From Antarcticimicrobium luteum (lineage in GTDB: Bacteria; Pseudomonadota; Alphaproteobacteria; Rhodobacterales; Rhodobacteraceae), in assembly GCF_004358185.1 (NCBI RefSeq), contig NZ_SMUV01000064.1, forward strand, positions 1-64,000: a DNA stretch of 64,000 bases. The letters run 5' to 3'. Shown here in pieces: positions 61,445 to 64,000 of the stretch. Below the pieces are notes generated by a model that had not been told where the DNA came from, did no database searches, and saw only the letters and a list, made by a program, of their open reading frames with translations. Within the stretch, counting starts at the first letter, position 1, and every line of letters starts with the position of its first letter. A program made the translations under genes and the position numbers.

Positions 61445-64000
61445 ATGATCGGCTATTTTGTCCGCCATCCGGTCGCGGCCAACCTGCTGATGGGGCTGGT
61501 CTGTATCCTCGGCATCGCCGTGGCCACCGGGATCGAGCGCGAGACCTTCCCCGAATTCGCCGCATCGACCGTCAGTGTCGGCGTGGTCTATCCCGGCGCC
61601 TCGGCGCGCGACGTCGACGAGGAAATCTGCATCCCGCTGGAGGATGCCGTCACCGGCGTCACCAGCCTGGCCGAGTTTGACTGCGTTTCGGTCGACGGCC
61701 GCGCCAGCGCCACCGCCGAGCTGGACGAGGGCGGCGACATCATCCAGTTCTTCAATGACATCTTCTCGGCGGTTTCGGGTATCACCGATTTCCCCGATGC
61801 CGCCGAGGCGCCCACCGTCGAGGTTCAGGGCCAGACCGACCTTGTGGCGCTGATCGCCGTCTCCGGCGTGACCGGCAAACAGGGGCTGATCGAATACACC
61901 GACCAGCTCGCTGACCGGCTGCTCGCCCTGGGCGGTGTGGCGCAGGCGGTCGTCTCCGGCATCTCGGGCCGCGAGTTGCGTGTGGTGTTCGATCAGCAGG
62001 CGCTGCGCCGTTACGGCCTTTCTGCCAGCGACCTGCTGAACGCGATCGAGACGCGCAGCCTGCGGCAGCCGCTGGGCGATGTCCTGATGGGCGATACCAG
62101 TTTTGTGTTGCGCTACTCCGATGTGCGCCGCACGGTGACCGAGCTTGAGGATCTGATCGTGCTCCAGAACGCCGGCGGCGGCGTGGTGCTGCTGCGCGAT
62201 CTGGCCCGGGTGGTCGCGGTCGACAGCGACGAGAACGTGCAATCGTTCGTCGACGGCGACCAGGCCGCGATCATCTCGATCTACAAATCCAAGGACGACG
62301 ACAGCATCCGCGTCTTTCAGACCGTCGACGCCCTGCTGACCGCCGAACAGGCGCGCTATCCCGATCCGTTCCGCCTGACCGTGATCAACAACCGCACCGA
62401 CGTGGTCAAAGAACGGCTCAACCTCATCCTGCAGAATATCGCCATGGGTCTGGTGCTGGTGTTCGGCACCATGTGGCTGTTCTTTTCGATGCGCGAATCT
62501 CTGTGGATCTCGGCCTCGCTGCCGGTCTCATTCCTCGGCGGGCTGTTCCTGATGAGCGTGCTGGGCATCACCATCAACATGATCACACTGGTGGCGCTGC
62601 TGATGGCGGTGGGCGTGATCATGGACGATTCGATCGTCATCGCCGAGAATATTGACAAATGGCGCGGCAAGGTCGGCCGGCTCGAGGCCGCCGCCCGCGG
62701 CGCGATGGAGGTGATGCCCGGCGTCGTCTCCTCCTTCCTGACCACCGCCTGCGTGTTCGGCCCGCTGATGTTTCTCACCGGCGATTTCGGACAGATCCTG
62801 AAATTCATCCCGATGGTGCTGCTGCTGACGCTGACGCTGTCGCTGGTCGAGGGCTTCCTGATCCTGCCCCACCACCTCAGCCATGGCGGCAAGGGCGATG
62901 CCGTCCCGCGCGAGCGCCGCGCCAACCGGGTACTGAACCGCTTCAAGGACGGAGTTCTGCTGCCGATGGCGACACGGCTGGTGCGGGTGCGCTACCTGAC
63001 TTTCGGCACGGTGATCGCGGCGCTGATCCTGACCGTGGGGCTGATCGCGTCGGGTTCGGTCAAGGTGATCGGCTTTCCGACCACCGAAAGTGACACGGTG
63101 ATCGCGCGCGTCGCGCTGACCCCCGGCATCGAGCGCGGCCGCACCGTCGCCGAGGTGGGGCGCATCGTCGCCGCGCTGGGCCGTCTCGATGCGCAGCTCA
63201 CCCCGGGAACTGAGGGCGCCGCGCCGCTGGTACAGCGGGTGCTGGTGCAATACGCCGTCAACAGCGACGTCACCGCCAACGGCTCCAACACCGCAACGAT
63301 CACCGTCGATCTGCTCGAAAGCGCCCGGCGCAACGTCACCGCCGACGAGGTTCTGGCGCTCTGGCGGGCCGAAACCGGGCCTATCCCGGACCTGGTGCAG
63401 GGTAGCTTCTCGCAGGCCGAGCGTGGCCCCGGTGGCGCCGATCTGGACGTGGAGATTCTGGGCCATGATCTGGAGGTGGTCGAGGCCGCCGCCAACGAGA
63501 TGCTGGTGGCGCTGGTGTCCCGCGCCGACGTGACCGAGGCCTTTGTCGACCTGCAGGGCGGGCGGCGCGAGGTGCAGATGGCGCTGACGCCGTTCGGCTA
63601 TTCCGTCGGGCTCACCCCGCAAAACCTCGCGGCGCAGCTGCGCAACGCCTTTGCCGGAGCCGAGGTCGACAGTTTCCGTGTGGGTTTTTCCACCATGACC
63701 GTCCGGATCGAACTGGGCGACACCGTCCCCACCCTGGGCGAGCTGGAGCGGTTTCCCATCATCCTGCCCAGCGGCGCGCAGGTCTCGCTGGCCGGTGTTG
63801 CGGCCTTCACCCACAGCGTCAGCTACCCCTCGATCACGCGAAAGGACGGCCAGATCACCGCCCGGATCGAGGGCAAGATCGACCGCAGCGCCACCACCTC
63901 GTCGCGGATATCGGGCGTCGCGCTGACCCAGATCGCGCCGCAGCTTGAGGCGGAGTATCCCGGCATTTCCGTTCGCATCGGCGGCGCCACGGAGGAACAG
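61445..64000 (+). CDS. RND efflux transporter permease (3' end outside window)
   Basis: 852 codons remain open to the window edge. The first TM (about 9-28) precedes the porter domain: FPEFAASTVSVGVVYPGASARDVDEEICIPLE near 39. TM helices 2-4 lie near 335-415 with NMITLVALLMAVGVIMDDSIVIAENI, carrying the Asp-Asp proton-relay pair of RND pumps. It lacks the HAE1-type details of AcrB and resembles the group in alphaproteobacteria that acts with HlyD-like partners. No outer-membrane factor is in view. Substrate unknown. Confidence 0.9.
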   Translation, partial: MIGYFVRHPVAANLLMGLVCILGIAVATGIERETFPEFAASTVSVGVVYPGASARDVDEEICIPLEDAVTGVTSLAEFDCVSVDGRASATAELDEGGDIIQFFNDIFSAVSGITDFPDAAEAPTVEVQGQTDLVALIAVSGVTGKQGLIEYTDQLADRLLALGGVAQAVVSGISGRELRVVFDQQALRRYGLSASDLLNAIETRSLRQPLGDVLMGDTSFVLRYSDVRRTVTELEDLIVLQNAGGGVVLLRDLARVVAVDSDENVQSFVDGDQAAIISIYKSKDDDSIRVFQTVDALLTAEQARYPDPFRLTVINNRTDVVKERLNLILQNIAMGLVLVFGTMWLFFSMRESLWISASLPVSFLGGLFLMSVLGITINMITLVALLMAVGVIMDDSIVIAENIDKWRGKVGRLEAAARGAMEVMPGVVSSFLTTACVFGPLMFLTGDFGQILKFIPMVLLLTLTLSLVEGFLILPHHLSHGGKGDAVPRERRANRVLNRFKDGVLLPMATRLVRVRYLTFGTVIAALILTVGLIASGSVKVIGFPTTESDTVIARVALTPGIERGRTVAEVGRIVAALGRLDAQLTPGTEGAAPLVQRVLVQYAVNSDVTANGSNTATITVDLLESARRNVTADEVLALWRAETGPIPDLVQGSFSQAERGPGGADLDVEILGHDLEVVEAAANEMLVALVSRADVTEAFVDLQGGRREVQMALTPFGYSVGLTPQNLAAQLRNAFAGAEVDSFRVGFSTMTVRIELGDTVPTLGELERFPIILPSGAQVSLAGVAAFTHSVSYPSITRKDGQITARIEGKIDRSATTSSRISGVALTQIAPQLEAEYPGISVRIGGATEEQ

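Overview
The window is GC-rich and almost fully coding. It looks like chromosomal DNA of an alphaproteobacterium of the Rhodobacterales (Roseobacter group). The basis is a set of clusters typical of that group: tol-pal followed by tilS-ftsH, a tad pilus locus with tiny Flp-like pilins, ctaC-ctaB-(small protein)-ctaG-ctaE-SURF1-thrC, an FnrL-type box, and several TRAP/oxidoreductase genes. No rRNA, tRNA, CRISPR array, prophage or insertion sequence was seen.

Layout. 1-6.5 kb: end of tolA, then tolB, pal, cpoB, tilS and ftsH, closed by a strong terminator. 6.5-11.7 kb: a Tam-like methyltransferase, a MOSC protein, then fhs, a small exported protein and folD (one-carbon metabolism), then a convergent thioesterase. 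11.8-17.3 kb: a membrane LytTR regulator, the ligase-associated repair pair pdeM and an Lhr-like helicase, a DUF4405 membrane protein and an RraB-like protein. 17.4-20.7 kb: a MarR regulator with a 3-hydroxyisobutyrate-dehydrogenase-like gene, divergent from a 14-TM drug exporter. The gap between them holds a palindromic operator and an attenuator-like terminator.

20.7-33 kb (minus strand): a tad/cpa locus in the order flp, flp, cpaB, cpaC, OmpA lipoprotein, cpaE, tadA, tadB, tadC, two TPR lipoproteins, cpaA, AAA ATPase. The minor pseudopilins tadE/F/G are not in view. 33-41.8 kb: lytic transglycosylase, a 3-oxoacid CoA-transferase pair, topA, an exported protein, dprA and tldD. 41.8-49.5 kb: FnrL box, cytochrome c oxidase genes with assembly factors, thrC, an M16 peptidase and an acetyltransferase. 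49.7-52 kb: an exported metallo-hydrolase and a D-2-hydroxyacid dehydrogenase.

52-60 kb is the most interesting accessory block. An XRE-cupin regulator is divergent from a probable operon: DauA-like FAD amino-acid dehydrogenase, TRAP transporter (order M-P-Q), MlrC-like M81 metallopeptidase, alpha/beta hydrolase and an ornithine-cyclodeaminase/mu-crystallin family protein. Two perfect TTTTCC-N4-GGAAAA palindromes, 22 bp apart, lie between regulator and operon. I infer uptake and breakdown of a D-amino-acid-containing or N-acylated small molecule, with possible D-to-L inversion. 60.1-64 kb: an RND membrane-fusion protein and the first 852 codons of its pump.
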